From contig NZ_CP007145.1 in assembly GCF_000576555.1 (NCBI RefSeq), positions 1,798,001 to 1,862,000 on the forward strand: DNA of 64,000 nt, written 5' to 3'. The position numbers were made by a program, and so were the translations under genes. The notes beneath the pieces are model-generated. The model did no database searches and had not been told where the DNA came from. It saw only the letters and a list, made by a program, of their open reading frames with translations. Source of the DNA: Hymenobacter swuensis DY53 (GTDB taxonomy: Bacteria; Bacteroidota; Bacteroidia; Cytophagales; Hymenobacteraceae). Positions 53,644-62,483 of this stretch are shown piece after piece (position 1 is the first letter of the stretch; each line of letters starts with the position of its first letter).

Positions 53644-53698
53644 GTAAAATAGAGAAGGCCCGGAGTGTGCAATACACTCCGGGCCTTCTCTATTTTAC
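53644..53698. terminator. very strong bidirectional terminator
   Basis: A perfect 25-bp stem around a 5-base loop lies between the DUF4153 gene and convergent guaA. The TAG that would end the unshifted DUF4153 frame (53650-53652) lies inside its left arm. Confidence 0.93.
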
Positions 53699-53704
53699 AG
53701 TGAA

Positions 53705-55237
53705 TTATTCCCACTCAATTGTGGCTGGTGGCTTCGAAGAAATATCGTACACCACGCGGTTGATGCCGCGCACCTGGTTGATGATTTTGTTGCTCACCTC
53801 AGCCAGGAACTCGTAGGGCAGGTGGGCCCAGTCGGCCGTCATGCCGTCTACGCTGGTAACAGCGCGCAGGGCCACTACCCGCTCATAGGTCCGCTCGTCG
53901 CCCATTACGCCTACGCTTTGCACCGGCAGCAGCATTACGCCGGCCTGCCATACTTTTTCGTAGAGGCCGTGCTCTTTCAGGCCGTTGATGAAGATGGCGT
54001 CGGCACGTTGGAGCAAATCCACTTTCTCGGGCGTGATGTCGCCGAGGATGCGGATGCCCAGACCGGGGCCAGGGAAGGGGTGGCGGTGCAGAATGTGCGC
54101 GGGCAGCTCCAGGGTGTGGCCTACTTCGCGCACCTCATCCTTGAACAAGGCCCGCAGCGGCTCCACAATTTGCAGGTTCATCTTCTCGGGCAAACCACCC
54201 ACGTTGTGGTGGCTCTTGATGGTCACGGAAGAGCCGTGCACCGACACCGACTCGATTACGTCGGGGTAGATGGTACCCTGGGCCAGCCAGCGCGCGCCTT
54301 CCACTTTCTGCGCTTCCCGGTCGAACACCTCAATGAAGGTGCGGCCGATGGCTTTGCGCTTCTGCTCGGGGTCAGTCAGGCCTGCCAACGCGTCGTAGAA
54401 CTCCTGGGAGGCATCCACGCCCTGCACGTTCAGCCCCAGGCCCTGGTAGGAGTGGAGCACCTGCTCATATTCATCCTTACGCAGCAGCCCGTTATTTACG
54501 AAAATGCCGTGCAGGCGTTTACCAATGGCCTTGTGCAGCAGCAGCGCCGCCACACTGGAATCCACGCCGCCGGAAAGGCCTAGAATTACCTGATCCTGCT
54601 CGCCGATGGTACGCTGCAGGGTTTCCACCATGCTGTCCACGAAGTGCTCGGGGGTCCAGCTCTGGTCGAGCCCGCAGATGTTCACCACGAAGTTCTGGAG
54701 CAGCGTTTTGCCGTCCGTCGAGTGCGTGACTTCGGGGTGGAACTGGATGCCGTAGGTTTCCTGGCCCTGAATTTTGAAGGCAGCTACGGCCACTTCCGGG
54801 GTGCTGGCTACAATATCAAAGCCTTGGGGCAGCGTCTTAATCGTGTCGCCGTGCGACATCCAGACCTGCGACTCGGTGGGCACGCCGTGCAGCAGCGGGC
54901 TTTCGTGGTGCACGCGGCTGAGGCGGGCGCGGCCGTACTCGCGGATGGTGGCCGGTAGCACTTCGCCGCCCTGCTGGTGGGCCAGCAGCTGCGCGCCGTA
55001 GCACACGCCCAGCACCGGCACTTGGCCCAGGTAGGCGCTCAGGTCGGGGCTAGGTGAGTCGGCGTCGCGCACGGAGCACGGGGAGCCCGAAAGCACAACG
55101 CCCCGGATATCCTCAGTGAGGGCCGGGGCGTGGTTATACGGATGAATTTCGCAGTAAACGTTCAGCTCCCGGATGCGCCGGGCAATGAGCTGGGTGTACT
55201 GCGACCCAAAATCGAGAATCAGAATTTGTTGTGGCAT
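53705..55237 (-). CDS. guaA: GMP synthase (glutamine-hydrolysing)
   Basis: A 510-residue enzyme that aminates XMP to GMP using glutamine and ATP. The class I glutamine amidotransferase half has [10 protein letters not shown] (nucleophile Cys near 81) and [11 protein letters not shown] (His/Glu). The PP-loop half has [21 protein letters not shown] near 222. The C-terminal dimerisation domain has [10 protein letters not shown] and ends [16 protein letters not shown] at 55237 is used; a TTG two codons earlier is not. A -7 box lies three bases upstream. Confidence 0.97.
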   Translation of the reverse strand: MPQQILILDFGSQYTQLIARRIRELNVYCEIHPYNHAPALTEDIRGVVLSGSPCSVRDADSPSPDLSAYLGQVPVLGVCYGAQLLAHQQGGEVLPATIREYGRARLSRVHHESPLLHGVPTESQVWMSHGDTIKTLPQGFDIVASTPEVAVAAFKIQGQETYGIQFHPEVTHSTDGKTLLQNFVVNICGLDQSWTPEHFVDSMVETLQRTIGEQDQVILGLSGGVDSSVAALLLHKAIGKRLHGIFVNNGLLRKDEYEQVLHSYQGLGLNVQGVDASQEFYDALAGLTDPEQKRKAIGRTFIEVFDREAQKVEGARWLAQGTIYPDVIESVSVHGSSVTIKSHHNVGGLPEKMNLQIVEPLRALFKDEVREVGHTLELPAHILHRHPFPGPGLGIRILGDITPEKVDLLQRADAIFINGLKEHGLYEKVWQAGVMLLPVQSVGVMGDERTYERVVALRAVTSVDGMTADWAHLPYEFLAEVSNKIINQVRGINRVVYDISSKPPATIEWE

Positions 55238-55566
55238 GGGCAAAAGTAGCGCGCAGATTTCAGACCTGCCGCACCCAACTGGTTTTTTCTGCGCGGTGTG
55301 TCTGGCCGCGGGCTCATCTTCGTCAGCTACCAGTTGGGGATAAAACAGGCTCGTTCCAAAGTCACAGAGCAGGTCTTCTGAGGTAGTGCCGGTGTTATTT
55401 GAATACGGCTATATAAAGCGTAGTAGCGGATTGTACAGGCAGTATCCTATTGATTTCTGAGGTCAGTACTAGTCACAAATGGCCACCAGATTGCCTTGAC
55501 TACCGCCCGCCAATGCCTGACCTTTGGAATGGTCAGTGTTTCCAACCCTTCCCTCACTTCTTTCCC
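55238..55566. other. intergenic region between divergent guaA and exported protein genes
   Basis: About 330 bases. It contains the guaA -7 box near 55241. No riboswitch, repeat or gene was recognised elsewhere in it. Confidence 0.5.
55241..55248 (-). promoter_or_regulatory. TAnnTTTG -7 box abutting the guaA start
   Basis: Read on the minus strand this is TACTTTTG followed by CCC and the guaA ATG. With normal spacing transcription would start at or just within the start codon, so the mRNA could be leaderless. Confidence 0.45.
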
Positions 55567-56040
55567 ATGCGTTCATCTCTACCGCTACTCGCGTTATCGT
55601 CGCTGGGAGCATTGGCGCTATCGATGCCGGCCCAGGCCCAACAGACTGTCGCTACCCCGGAGTCAGCCGTTCCGGCCACCAAAGCCACAGAGTTGCTGGC
55701 CGAGGCGGTACCTGCACCCTTGCCCGTTGAGACTCCCAAGCCCGTCAAAAAAACGCTGGCCGGCAATGTGGTGGACGAATGGGGTAACCCGCTGATGGGA
55801 GCCACCGTGATGGTGCTCGGCGACCAGCTGCATTCCGTCAGCACCAACTCGGCCGGCGACTACCTGCTGCCGACTACCGGAGCCGCGCCGGTAGTACGCG
55901 TGAGTTTTGCCGGCTACCAGGACGCGGAGCGCGTGGCCCGTGGCCCGGCCGACCTGCTGTTTAAGCTGGAGCCCATTGAAGACTATAAGCGCAACCTCAA
56001 AAAGCGTAGTAAAGCCGCCACCAAAGCCTGGAAACGGTAG
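55567..56040 (+). CDS. exported protein with carboxypeptidase-regulatory-like domain
   Basis: A 157-residue protein. The signal peptide LPLLALSSLGALALSMPAQAQQ ends near residue 22, then a Pro/Ala/Thr/Val-rich linker. Residues 65-140 form a carboxypeptidase regulatory-like beta-sandwich (LAGNVVDEWGNPLMGATVMVLGD ... SAGDYLLP ... VVRVSFAGYQ), as at the N-terminus of TonB-dependent receptors, but no receptor follows. The tail is very basic (YKRNLKKRSKAATKAWKR). Likely periplasmic or surface. ATG at 55567 chosen by the signal peptide. Confidence 0.8.
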   Translation: MRSSLPLLALSSLGALALSMPAQAQQTVATPESAVPATKATELLAEAVPAPLPVETPKPVKKTLAGNVVDEWGNPLMGATVMVLGDQLHSVSTNSAGDYLLPTTGAAPVVRVSFAGYQDAERVARGPADLLFKLEPIEDYKRNLKKRSKAATKAWKR

Positions 56041-56155
56041 CCGAAACGCGGTAAAACGAGGCTGTGTGAAAAAAAAGCCGCTGATACTCTTGTTGATACC
56101 CGCGTCACCGGAAAAAAGATTGGGCGCAGCGCACCAAACGGGTTCAAGGCGTGCG

Positions 56156-56163
56156 TATCTTTG
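56156..56163 (+). promoter_or_regulatory. -7 box of the SRP RNA gene
   Basis: TATCTTTG matches the TAnnTTTG consensus and lies about 6 bases before the expected RNA start. No clear TTG at -33. Confidence 0.6.
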
Positions 56164-56168
56164 CACTC

Positions 56169-56262
56169 GGCGAGTCAGAACGACCAGCTCCTGTTGAACT
56201 CCCCCAGGACCGGAAGGTAGCAAGGGTAGACGGTTGAGCGGTGCGATTTTGGCTCGCTTTTT
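56169..56262 (+). ncRNA. ffs: signal recognition particle RNA, small bacterial type
   Basis: The apical domain is diagnostic: CAGGACCGGAAGGTAGCA followed by AGGGTA, matching the Ffh-binding asymmetric loop and GGAA tetraloop of 4.5S RNA. The ends GCGAG and CTCGC close a long hairpin of about 90 bases, followed by T8. Ends are approximate. It works with Ffh in targeting membrane proteins. Confidence 0.92.
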
Positions 56263-56330
56263 TTTGCTCAAATTTTGCAAATAAAGGCGGATTTCGCGGA
56301 GTTTGCAGACCTCATATACCCCCTGTTAAA

Positions 56331-56369
56331 AACCAAGGAAGCGGCTCATAGGGCCGCTTCCTTGGTTTT
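56331..56369 (+). terminator. hairpin terminator between ffs and the transaldolase gene
   Basis: A perfect 15-bp stem (AACCAAGGAAGCGGC with GCCGCTTCCTTGGTT) followed by TT. It may serve as backup terminator for the SRP RNA. Confidence 0.75.
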
Positions 56370-56414
56370 GATGCTTTATGCCTGCTGCTGTACGATAAAT
56401 TAGGCCACCACGCA

Positions 56415-56446
56415 ATCTGCCTGATCTGCCTGATCTGCAAAATCTG
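56415..56446. repeat. short tandem ATCTG repeats
   Basis: Three near copies of ATCTGCCTG and a fourth ATCTG lie immediately upstream of the -7 box of the transaldolase gene. Confidence 0.55.
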
Positions 56447-56450
56447 TGAT

Positions 56451-56458
56451 TAGCTTTG
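56451..56458 (+). promoter_or_regulatory. -7 box of the transaldolase gene
   Basis: TAGCTTTG matches TAnnTTTG fully, 29 bases before ATG 56488. A clear TTG at the proper distance is missing; the ATCTG repeats occupy that place. Confidence 0.5.
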
Positions 56459-56487
56459 CGCGCATTATTGTTTCCCAACCTTCCCGC

Positions 56488-57144
56488 ATGAAATTTTTCA
56501 TTGACACCGCCAACCTGAAGGAAATTCAGGAAGCCGTAGAGCTTGGTGTGCTCGACGGCGTGACTACCAATCCTTCGCTGATGGCCAAAGAAGGCATCAA
56601 AGGCACCGATGCCGTGCTGTCGCACTACCGCCAGATCTGCGAAATCGTGGACGGCGATGTGTCGGCGGAGGTTATTGCCACCGATTTTGAGGGCATGATC
56701 CGGGAAGGGGAGGCGCTGGCCGATCTGCACCCCAATATTGTGGTGAAGGTGCCCATGATCCGAGACGGGGTGAAAGCCATCCGTTACTTCTCCGATAAAG
56801 GTATCAAAACCAACTGCACGCTGATTTTCTCGGCCGGTCAGGCGCTGCTGGCTGCCAAAGCCGGCGCTACCTACGTGTCGCCCTTCGTGGGCCGCCTCGA
56901 TGATATCGGGCACGACGGCCTGCAACTGGTGCAGCAGATCGTGGACATCTTCTCGAACTACGGCTACCCCACCCAGGTGCTGGCCGCCTCGGTGCGCCAT
57001 GTACCCCACCTGATTCAGTGCGCCGAGCTGGGCGCCGACGTGGTGACCTGCCCGCTGAACGTCATCACCGGCCTGCTCAACCACCCCCTCACTGACAAAG
57101 GCTTAGCCACCTTCCTGGCCGACCACAAGAAGGTAAACGGGTAA
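56488..57144 (+). CDS. fsa: fructose-6-phosphate aldolase/transaldolase (small TalC type)
   Basis: A 218-residue TIM-barrel aldolase. It starts [20 protein letters not shown] and has [25 protein letters not shown] with the Schiff-base Lys near 86, [19 protein letters not shown] and the phosphate-binding [10 protein letters not shown]. The length and motifs are those of the FSA/TalC subfamily; Bacteroidota members usually act as transaldolase in the pentose phosphate pathway. Start at 56488 fits the family N-terminus. Confidence 0.92.
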   Translation: MKFFIDTANLKEIQEAVELGVLDGVTTNPSLMAKEGIKGTDAVLSHYRQICEIVDGDVSAEVIATDFEGMIREGEALADLHPNIVVKVPMIRDGVKAIRYFSDKGIKTNCTLIFSAGQALLAAKAGATYVSPFVGRLDDIGHDGLQLVQQIVDIFSNYGYPTQVLAASVRHVPHLIQCAELGADVVTCPLNVITGLLNHPLTDKGLATFLADHKKVNG

Positions 57145-57152
57145 CTTTTCGT

Positions 57153-57232
57153 AATGTGTGAAATGTGAAAGATGTGTTGAATGTGCTGAAAGGACATTTT
57201 CACATTTTTCACATTTTCACATTTCCCACATT
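57153..57232 (+). repeat. inverted repeat of TGTGAAA/TTTCACA units
   Basis: AATGTGTGAAATGTGAAA (57153-57170) pairs with TTTCACATTTCCCACATT (57215-57232) with few mismatches, and GTGAAAATGT-type units repeat between. The structure would fold in the leader of the 67-residue ORF starting 8 bases later. Confidence 0.65.
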
Positions 57233-57239
57233 ATCGCCG

Positions 57240-57443
57240 ATGTACATCATCAAAGTAAAAGGCAAGGCCAAGATTCCGGACTACATCCAACTTCGGGACG
57301 AGCAGTTCGTACTCATTGCCTACTTCCGCGCCGACCGGCCCCTGAAGGATCTGCACCGCTACGGGCTGGAAGGCAAGGAAGAACCCCTGGCAGCCGTTAT
57401 TGCCAGTCTGGCATTCGGCAAGCTGCAGAAACTGGAGGTATAG
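57240..57443 (+). CDS. conserved small protein next to ftsE
   Basis: A 67-residue protein, beginning MYIIKVKGKAKIPDYIQLRDEQFVLIAYF and ending GKLQKLEV, with mixed beta and alpha character and no signal or membrane segment. I do not recognise a family. It lies between the transaldolase gene and ftsE, all on the plus strand, 62 bases before ftsE. A fold-back repeat precedes it. Function unknown. Confidence 0.62.
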   Translation: MYIIKVKGKAKIPDYIQLRDEQFVLIAYFRADRPLKDLHRYGLEGKEEPLAAVIASLAFGKLQKLEV

Positions 57444-57505
57444 GTTTTGTCTGACGGCCTTGCGGCGCGCCCGTTTTTTTGCTGTTTTCCCAAGTTCCCT
57501 GAGCC

Positions 57506-58195
57506 ATGACCGTATTAGAGCTGCATGACGCATACATTATGCAGGACGTGAATACAGTACTGCAAAAGGTCACGTTTGCGCTGGAAAAAGGGGAATTTGC
57601 TTACCTGGTGGGCCGCACGGGCTCGGGAAAAAGCTCGTTGCTCAAAACCCTGTATGCCGATCTGCCCCTGCCTGCCGGCACCGGCGCCGTAGCCGGCTTT
57701 GCGCTGCCCAAAAAGGGCGTGACCGACAAAGTGCCTTTTCTGCGCCGGAAGCTGGGCATCATTTTCCAAGATTTCCAGTTGCTCTTCGATCGGTCGGTGG
57801 CTGATAACCTGCTGTTTGTACTGAATGCTACCGGCTGGAAGGGTAAGGCCCGCAAGCAGCAGCGTATTTCGGAGGTGCTCATGCGCGTGGGATTGGCCAA
57901 CGTGGCCAGCAAGATGCCCCACCAGCTTTCCGGCGGCGAGCAGCAGCGCGTAGTTATTGCTCGGGCGCTGCTCAACGAGCCGCTGCTGCTGCTGGCCGAC
58001 GAGCCCACCGGCAACCTTGACCCCGACGTGGCTGACAGCATCATGCGCCTGTTCGTGGAAATCAACAACGCTGGCACGGCCGTGCTCATGGCCACTCACA
58101 ACTACCAACTGATTCAGCAGTATCCGCGCCGGGTGCTCAAGTGTGAACAGGGCCAGTTAATTGATTCCGCCGTGACGCCCTTTACGCTGGGGTAA
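57506..58195 (+). CDS. ftsE: cell-division ATP-binding protein FtsE
   Basis: A 229-residue ABC ATPase with Walker [13 protein letters not shown]-loop region [19 protein letters not shown], signature [15 protein letters not shown] and Walker [14 protein letters not shown]. FtsE works with the membrane protein FtsX to control septal murein hydrolases. No ftsX is adjacent here. ATG at 57506. Confidence 0.9.
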   Translation: MTVLELHDAYIMQDVNTVLQKVTFALEKGEFAYLVGRTGSGKSSLLKTLYADLPLPAGTGAVAGFALPKKGVTDKVPFLRRKLGIIFQDFQLLFDRSVADNLLFVLNATGWKGKARKQQRISEVLMRVGLANVASKMPHQLSGGEQQRVVIARALLNEPLLLLADEPTGNLDPDVADSIMRLFVEINNAGTAVLMATHNYQLIQQYPRRVLKCEQGQLIDSAVTPFTLG

Positions 58196-58330
58196 CCCGA
58201 CGCATTCTTCAGGCAGCCAACTTATAGGCACTAAAAATTCTGGCTCCTGACAACCTTCCGGCCGGTATCGGACTCCTGGCTAAAAGCCAGGCCAATAATA
58301 ACCGGCGGCAAAATCCTTTCTTACTTGTGC

Positions 58331-59221
58331 ATGACGGGGCTTTCGGTACTGATTCCAGTGTTTAATTGTGACGTGCGGCCGTTGGTGCGCACCTTGCTGG
58401 CACAGGCGCAGGACTGGCACGGCCCCGTAGAAATTTGGTGTCTGGATGACGGCTCCCGCGAGGAATTCCGGCTGCGTAACCAGGAACTGGGCCAGTTGCC
58501 AAACGTAATGTACCAGGAGCTAAGGCAGAATGTTGGGCGGGCCGCTATCCGGAACCAGCTGGCCGCTGCCGCCCAACACGAATGGCTGCTGCTGCTGGAT
58601 AACGACAGCCTACTGCCCGACGACCAGTTTCTGGCCCGGTACGCAGCGGCCCGCCATAAGGCTCCGGTACTATCGGGCGGCACTGCGTATGAGTCGGCGC
58701 CACCGAGGGAGGCCGATTTGCGGCTGCGGTGGTTATATGGCCGGCACCGGGAGGCCCGCCCTGCCGCCGTGCGCCAGCAGAGTCCTCACGGTCAGCTCAC
58801 GCTCAATAATCTGCTGATCAGGGCAGACTTGTTCCGGCAGCTGGGACTGGATGAAAAGCTGACACGCTACGGCCACGAGGATACCAAGTTTGGCTGGCTG
58901 CTACGCCGCTCCGGTATTAACGTTTTTCATCTGGACAACCCGGTGCTGCATGATGGGCTGGAGCCGGCCCCGGTATTCCTGCAAAAAACCCACGACGCCG
59001 TGCGCAACCTAGTGCAGCTCTACCGCGCCGAAGGTCTGGGTGCCGATACCAAACTGCTGCAAGCGGCTCTGCGACTAAAGCGTTGGGGCCTGAGCGAAGC
59101 GGTCCGTACGGCCTTTGGGCTGCGCCGGGAGCAGGTGCGGCGCAACCTGCTTTCCAATCGGCCTAGTTTGCGCCAGCTGGATGCCCTGAAGTTATATTGG
59201 CTGCTGGACGAGTTGCGGTAG
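58331..59221 (+). CDS. family 2 glycosyltransferase
   Basis: A 296-residue GT-A enzyme: LSVLIPVFNCDVRPLV at the start, EIWCLDDGSREEF near 35, WLLLLDNDSLLPDDQF (DxD-like DND near 92), and an acidic GHEDTKFGWLL motif near 185 as catalytic base region. The C-terminal part is helical and basic with no membrane anchor. Donor and acceptor are unknown. ATG at 58331 rather than TTG at 58325. Confidence 0.88.
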   Translation: MTGLSVLIPVFNCDVRPLVRTLLAQAQDWHGPVEIWCLDDGSREEFRLRNQELGQLPNVMYQELRQNVGRAAIRNQLAAAAQHEWLLLLDNDSLLPDDQFLARYAAARHKAPVLSGGTAYESAPPREADLRLRWLYGRHREARPAAVRQQSPHGQLTLNNLLIRADLFRQLGLDEKLTRYGHEDTKFGWLLRRSGINVFHLDNPVLHDGLEPAPVFLQKTHDAVRNLVQLYRAEGLGADTKLLQAALRLKRWGLSEAVRTAFGLRREQVRRNLLSNRPSLRQLDALKLYWLLDELR

Positions 59222-59238
59222 AAGTCGCCCAAAATAAA

Positions 59239-59269
59239 AAAAGCGGATGCCGACAGGGCACCCGCTTTT
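59239..59269. terminator. bidirectional terminator
   Basis: AAAAGCGGaTGCC pairs with GGCAcCCGCTTTT with one mismatch, between the convergent glycosyltransferase and lipoprotein genes. Confidence 0.85.
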
Positions 59270-59285
59270 CATTGATGGCAAAGGC

Positions 59286-60164
59286 CTAGTCGTTATCGGT
59301 ATTCTTGACTTCTGACTTTGCTTCTTTAAAAGCACCTTTTACGGCACCGCCTACTTTCTTGCCGGCATCTTTTACGTCGGAAGCAGTATTGCTGGCCGCG
59401 CGGCCCACGGCAGAACGCTCATCCTGCGTTTCAGCAGCTACGTTTTCTGCGCCGCGCTCCGTAGCATCGGCCCCCTGAGCGGCGCGGGCTTCGGCTTTGT
59501 CGTAGGATTTGAAGGCGGCGTATTTCAGCTTCTCCTTCTGGATTTCAGCCAAATCACGCGCCGGAATGTCCTTTTTTACCTGGTCGTAGGCCTCATCCAG
59601 TGCGCGCCACTCCGCGTTGATATTGCGCCAGTCGTTGATGTCGTACTTATCCTCGTTGGCTTTGATGTCGTTCACAAACGCTTCGTAGGTCTGGCGGGCA
59701 TTGGCGGCAGTAACGCGGCTGGCCGGCGACGTAGGCTTGTAGTACTTGCCCATCGTCATGGCACCGGCCGAAGCTGTCCCCGTCATGGCAGCGGTAGCAC
59801 CCGGACGGTTTTTCCAGGTCATTTCGCGCTTGTCGTAGGCCGTGGTGTAGCGGGTGCGCAGTAGCTCAATTTCCTGCCGCCGGGCCTCGTCGTACTGGTC
59901 GGCATATTTATCCACGGAAGCTACTTTGGCATCAAAATCCGACTTTAGCTGGGCGGTTTCCCGGTCATAATCGGCCTCAGCTTCGTTGGCTACGGCATCC
60001 ACCTTGGCTTCGGTATCCGAAACGAACGTCTTAAAGTCGTTGTACGCCTGGTCGCTATCAGCAGATACTTCCTGCTTTTGGGCTTGGTTGCAACTGGTGA
60101 AGGTAGTGCCGCCCAGCAGCATGGCCGCGGCAAGTGCCTGGAGGGTGAGAGTTTTGCGGATCAT
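59286..60164 (-). CDS. helical lipoprotein with apolipoprotein-like tail
   Basis: A 292-residue lipoprotein; the signal ends LLGGTTFTSCNQAQK with lipid Cys near 25. The mature part is highly charged and helical, with coiled-coil-like stretches (DAVANEAEADYDRETAQLKSD, KYADQYDEARRQEIELLRTRY cut to parts) and a Met/Gly/Thr-rich patch near 145. The last 60 residues (AASNTASDVKDAGKKVGGAVKGAF) form amphipathic repeats like YtxH/LEA-type proteins. Function unknown; possibly envelope stress. ATG at 60164 is fixed by the signal peptide. Confidence 0.75.
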   Translation of the reverse strand: MIRKTLTLQALAAAMLLGGTTFTSCNQAQKQEVSADSDQAYNDFKTFVSDTEAKVDAVANEAEADYDRETAQLKSDFDAKVASVDKYADQYDEARRQEIELLRTRYTTAYDKREMTWKNRPGATAAMTGTASAGAMTMGKYYKPTSPASRVTAANARQTYEAFVNDIKANEDKYDINDWRNINAEWRALDEAYDQVKKDIPARDLAEIQKEKLKYAAFKSYDKAEARAAQGADATERGAENVAAETQDERSAVGRAASNTASDVKDAGKKVGGAVKGAFKEAKSEVKNTDND

Positions 60165-60296
60165 AGTAGCAGGGGTAGGATGGGAGAGAGAGAAATGGAG
60201 CCCGCACGCAGGAGCCGGCTTTTGTTCCGGGTAACGCAACTGTCGCGTGTGTGGTTGCGGCGGGCCGGCCGGGTATGACCGGTTGATGCGGGCTCC

Positions 60297-60304
60297 TATC
60301 TTTG
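60297..60304 (+). promoter_or_regulatory. -7 box of the DegT-family gene
   Basis: TATCTTTG matches TAnnTTTG fully and lies 8 bases before ATG 60313. It would place the transcription start after an alternative ATG at 60286, which supports 60313 as the true start. Confidence 0.55.
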
Positions 60305-60312
60305 GGCTATCC

Positions 60313-61488
60313 ATGTCTGATTTTGCCTTCGTGCCCGCTTCCGTTCCGCCTTCGCTCATTCAGTTACTTGATCTGACTGCCCAGCACGCGCCCATCCGAA
60401 CCGACCTGGACGCGGCCCTAAGGGCTACGCTGGAGCAAGGCACGTTTATTCAGGGGCCAGCCGTGGGGGAATTTGCGCAGGAGCTGAGTCGGTTTATGGG
60501 CGGGCCGCATGTCATCCCCTGTGCCAACGGTACCGACGCGCTGCAACTGGCCCTGATGAGCCTGAAGTTGCCGGCCGGCACGGAAGTAATTGTCCCGGCC
60601 TTCACGTATGTGGCCACGCTGGAAGCGGCGGCCGTGCTGGGACTGGTGCCGGTGCCGGTGGATGTGCGGCCTGATACCTTCAACCTCGATGCTGCCGCTG
60701 TGGCGGCTGCCATTACGCCCCGTACTGGTGCCGTTATAGCGGTACATCTGTTCGGGCAGTGTGCTGATCTGGAAGTGTTGCGCCACTTAACCAGCCGCCA
60801 CGGCGTGGCGCTGATTGAGGACAATGCGCAGGCCATTGGCGCTACGTTTACCACCAGTTCCGGCGAAGTCTGGATGGCCGGTACGGTGGGGGAGGCCGGT
60901 ACTACCTCGTTTTTTCCCAGTAAGAACTTAGGCGGTTTCGGCGACGGTGGCGCACTATTTACGCAGGATGCGGAACGTGCCGCCTATCTGCGTCAACTGG
61001 CCAACCACGGCCAGAGCCGCAAATACCACCACCAGCACATCGGCCTCAACTCGCGCCTCGATACCCTGCAAGCCGCCTTGCTCCGCGTGAAGCTGCCGCA
61101 CCTTCCCGGTTGGACAGCAGCCCGCCAGCGCGTGGCCGCTCACTACAATGCGCTGCTGACGGATGTACCCGGCGTGCAGGTTCCGGCGCGCGACCCGCGC
61201 AGCACGCACGTTTTCCACCAATACACCCTCACAGTAGCCGATGCGCCCGGTCGCCGCGACGCGCTGCAGCAACACCTGGAGCGTCATGGTGTACCTAGCG
61301 CGGTGTATTATCCGCTGCCCAACCATCGGCAGCCGGCTTACGCGTATTTAGGGTACCGGGAGGGGCAGTTTCCGGTGGCGGAGCGGTTGTGTCGTACGGT
61401 GCTGTCGTTGCCCATGCACCCAACGCTTACGGAGGCACAGGTAGCGTATATCGGTGCTGTTGTTCGGGGCTGGGCCGAGGGGCAGTAA
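60313..61488 (+). CDS. DegT/DnrJ/EryC1/StrS-family aminotransferase
   Basis: A 391-residue PLP enzyme that usually aminates keto-sugar nucleotides for glycan or antibiotic synthesis. Motifs are PCANGTDALQLALM near 75, VPAFTYVATLEA, VHLFGQCADL, EDNAQAIGA near 178 and SFFPSKNLGGFGDGGAL with the PLP Lys near 207, then GLNSRLDTLQAALLRVKL. The length is normal. The glycosyltransferase 1.1 kb upstream is compatible with a surface-sugar role but is separated by a minus-strand gene. Confidence 0.9.
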   Translation: MSDFAFVPASVPPSLIQLLDLTAQHAPIRTDLDAALRATLEQGTFIQGPAVGEFAQELSRFMGGPHVIPCANGTDALQLALMSLKLPAGTEVIVPAFTYVATLEAAAVLGLVPVPVDVRPDTFNLDAAAVAAAITPRTGAVIAVHLFGQCADLEVLRHLTSRHGVALIEDNAQAIGATFTTSSGEVWMAGTVGEAGTTSFFPSKNLGGFGDGGALFTQDAERAAYLRQLANHGQSRKYHHQHIGLNSRLDTLQAALLRVKLPHLPGWTAARQRVAAHYNALLTDVPGVQVPARDPRSTHVFHQYTLTVADAPGRRDALQQHLERHGVPSAVYYPLPNHRQPAYAYLGYREGQFPVAERLCRTVLSLPMHPTLTEAQVAYIGAVVRGWAEGQ

Positions 61489-61577
61489 GCCGCTTGGCCC
61501 GGCATCGGGGCCTGAGTTGGCACCGTTTTTTCTTTTGCCCGTATGAGTACTTCATTTTGACCTTAGCTTCCTCCCGC

Positions 61578-62387
61578 ATGCGCCGTTCTTTTCTGCCGCT
61601 CCTACTGCCGCTGGCCGGCGTAGCTGCCCTTACCACCGCCGCCATCAACAAGCCGGCTCAGGGCTTCAGCCTGTTTTCCATCGACCAGGATATTGCCTTA
61701 GGGGCACAGGTAGCGCGCCAAACCGATTCTCTGTACCAAGCCAAGGGCCAACTCATGACCCGCGCTGGTAATGCCCGCGCTTACCAGTTGCTGGATGGTG
61801 TGGTGAAGCGCGTGCTGGACAACGGCAACGTGAAGTACCGCACCCAATTTCCGTGGGACGTGAAGCTCATCAAGGATGACGCTACTCAAAATGCCTTTGC
61901 TACGCCCGGTGGCCACATTTACGTATTTACGGGCCTGGTGAAGTTCCTGGATAATGAAAGCCAGCTGGCCGGTATTCTGGGCCACGAAATTGCCCACGCC
62001 GACCGTCGGCACAGCACCCAGATGCTGCAGAAGCAGTATGGTACCAGCCTGTTGTTAGGGCTGCTGTTGGGCAACCGCTCCTCGGGCCAGCTGGTGCAGA
62101 TTGCCGCCGGCCTGGGGCAGCTCAAGTTCAGCCGTGCCTATGAGGTAGAGGCCGATAAGTATTCCACCATTTACCTCAACGGCACCCGCTACTACGCCTG
62201 CGACGGGGCGGCGGGCTTCTTCATCAAGGCCGAAAAGCAGGGCAGCGGCGGTACGCCGGAGTTCCTGAGTACCCACCCCAACCCCGGCTCCCGTATCAGC
62301 AGCATCCAGAAAAGCGCGCAGCAGCTGGGCTGCACCAACCGCAACGTCAGCAACACCAACTTCACCGAGCTGAAGCGAATACTCTAA
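61578..62387 (+). CDS. exported M48-family zinc metalloprotease
   Basis: A 269-residue protease with an N-terminal hydrophobic signal (LPLLLPLAGVAALTTAAI, residues 5-22). The catalytic site is LAGILGHEIAHADRRHSTQ with HEIAH near 141; the third zinc ligand is in SRAYEVEADKYS near 188. THPNPGSRISSI near 240 is typical of BepA/LoiP-like members. It probably acts in the periplasm in envelope protein quality control. Start ATG 61578. Confidence 0.9.
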   Translation: MRRSFLPLLLPLAGVAALTTAAINKPAQGFSLFSIDQDIALGAQVARQTDSLYQAKGQLMTRAGNARAYQLLDGVVKRVLDNGNVKYRTQFPWDVKLIKDDATQNAFATPGGHIYVFTGLVKFLDNESQLAGILGHEIAHADRRHSTQMLQKQYGTSLLLGLLLGNRSSGQLVQIAAGLGQLKFSRAYEVEADKYSTIYLNGTRYYACDGAAGFFIKAEKQGSGGTPEFLSTHPNPGSRISSIQKSAQQLGCTNRNVSNTNFTELKRIL

Positions 62388-62402
62388 TTGCTGGCATTGT
62401 TT

Positions 62403-62478
62403 GTCATTCCGAGCGGAGCGAGGAATCTGGGGAGTCGCCTAACGGTTGTCCCGGATTCCTCATTCCGCTCGGAATGAC
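62403..62478. repeat. GTCATTCCGAGCG-type palindromic repeat
   Basis: Arms at 62403-62427 and 62454-62478 are reverse complements at 23 of 25 positions, separated by 26 bases. It lies between convergent M48 genes and can form a hairpin in either transcript. Confidence 0.75.
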
Positions 62479-62483
62479 CGTTT

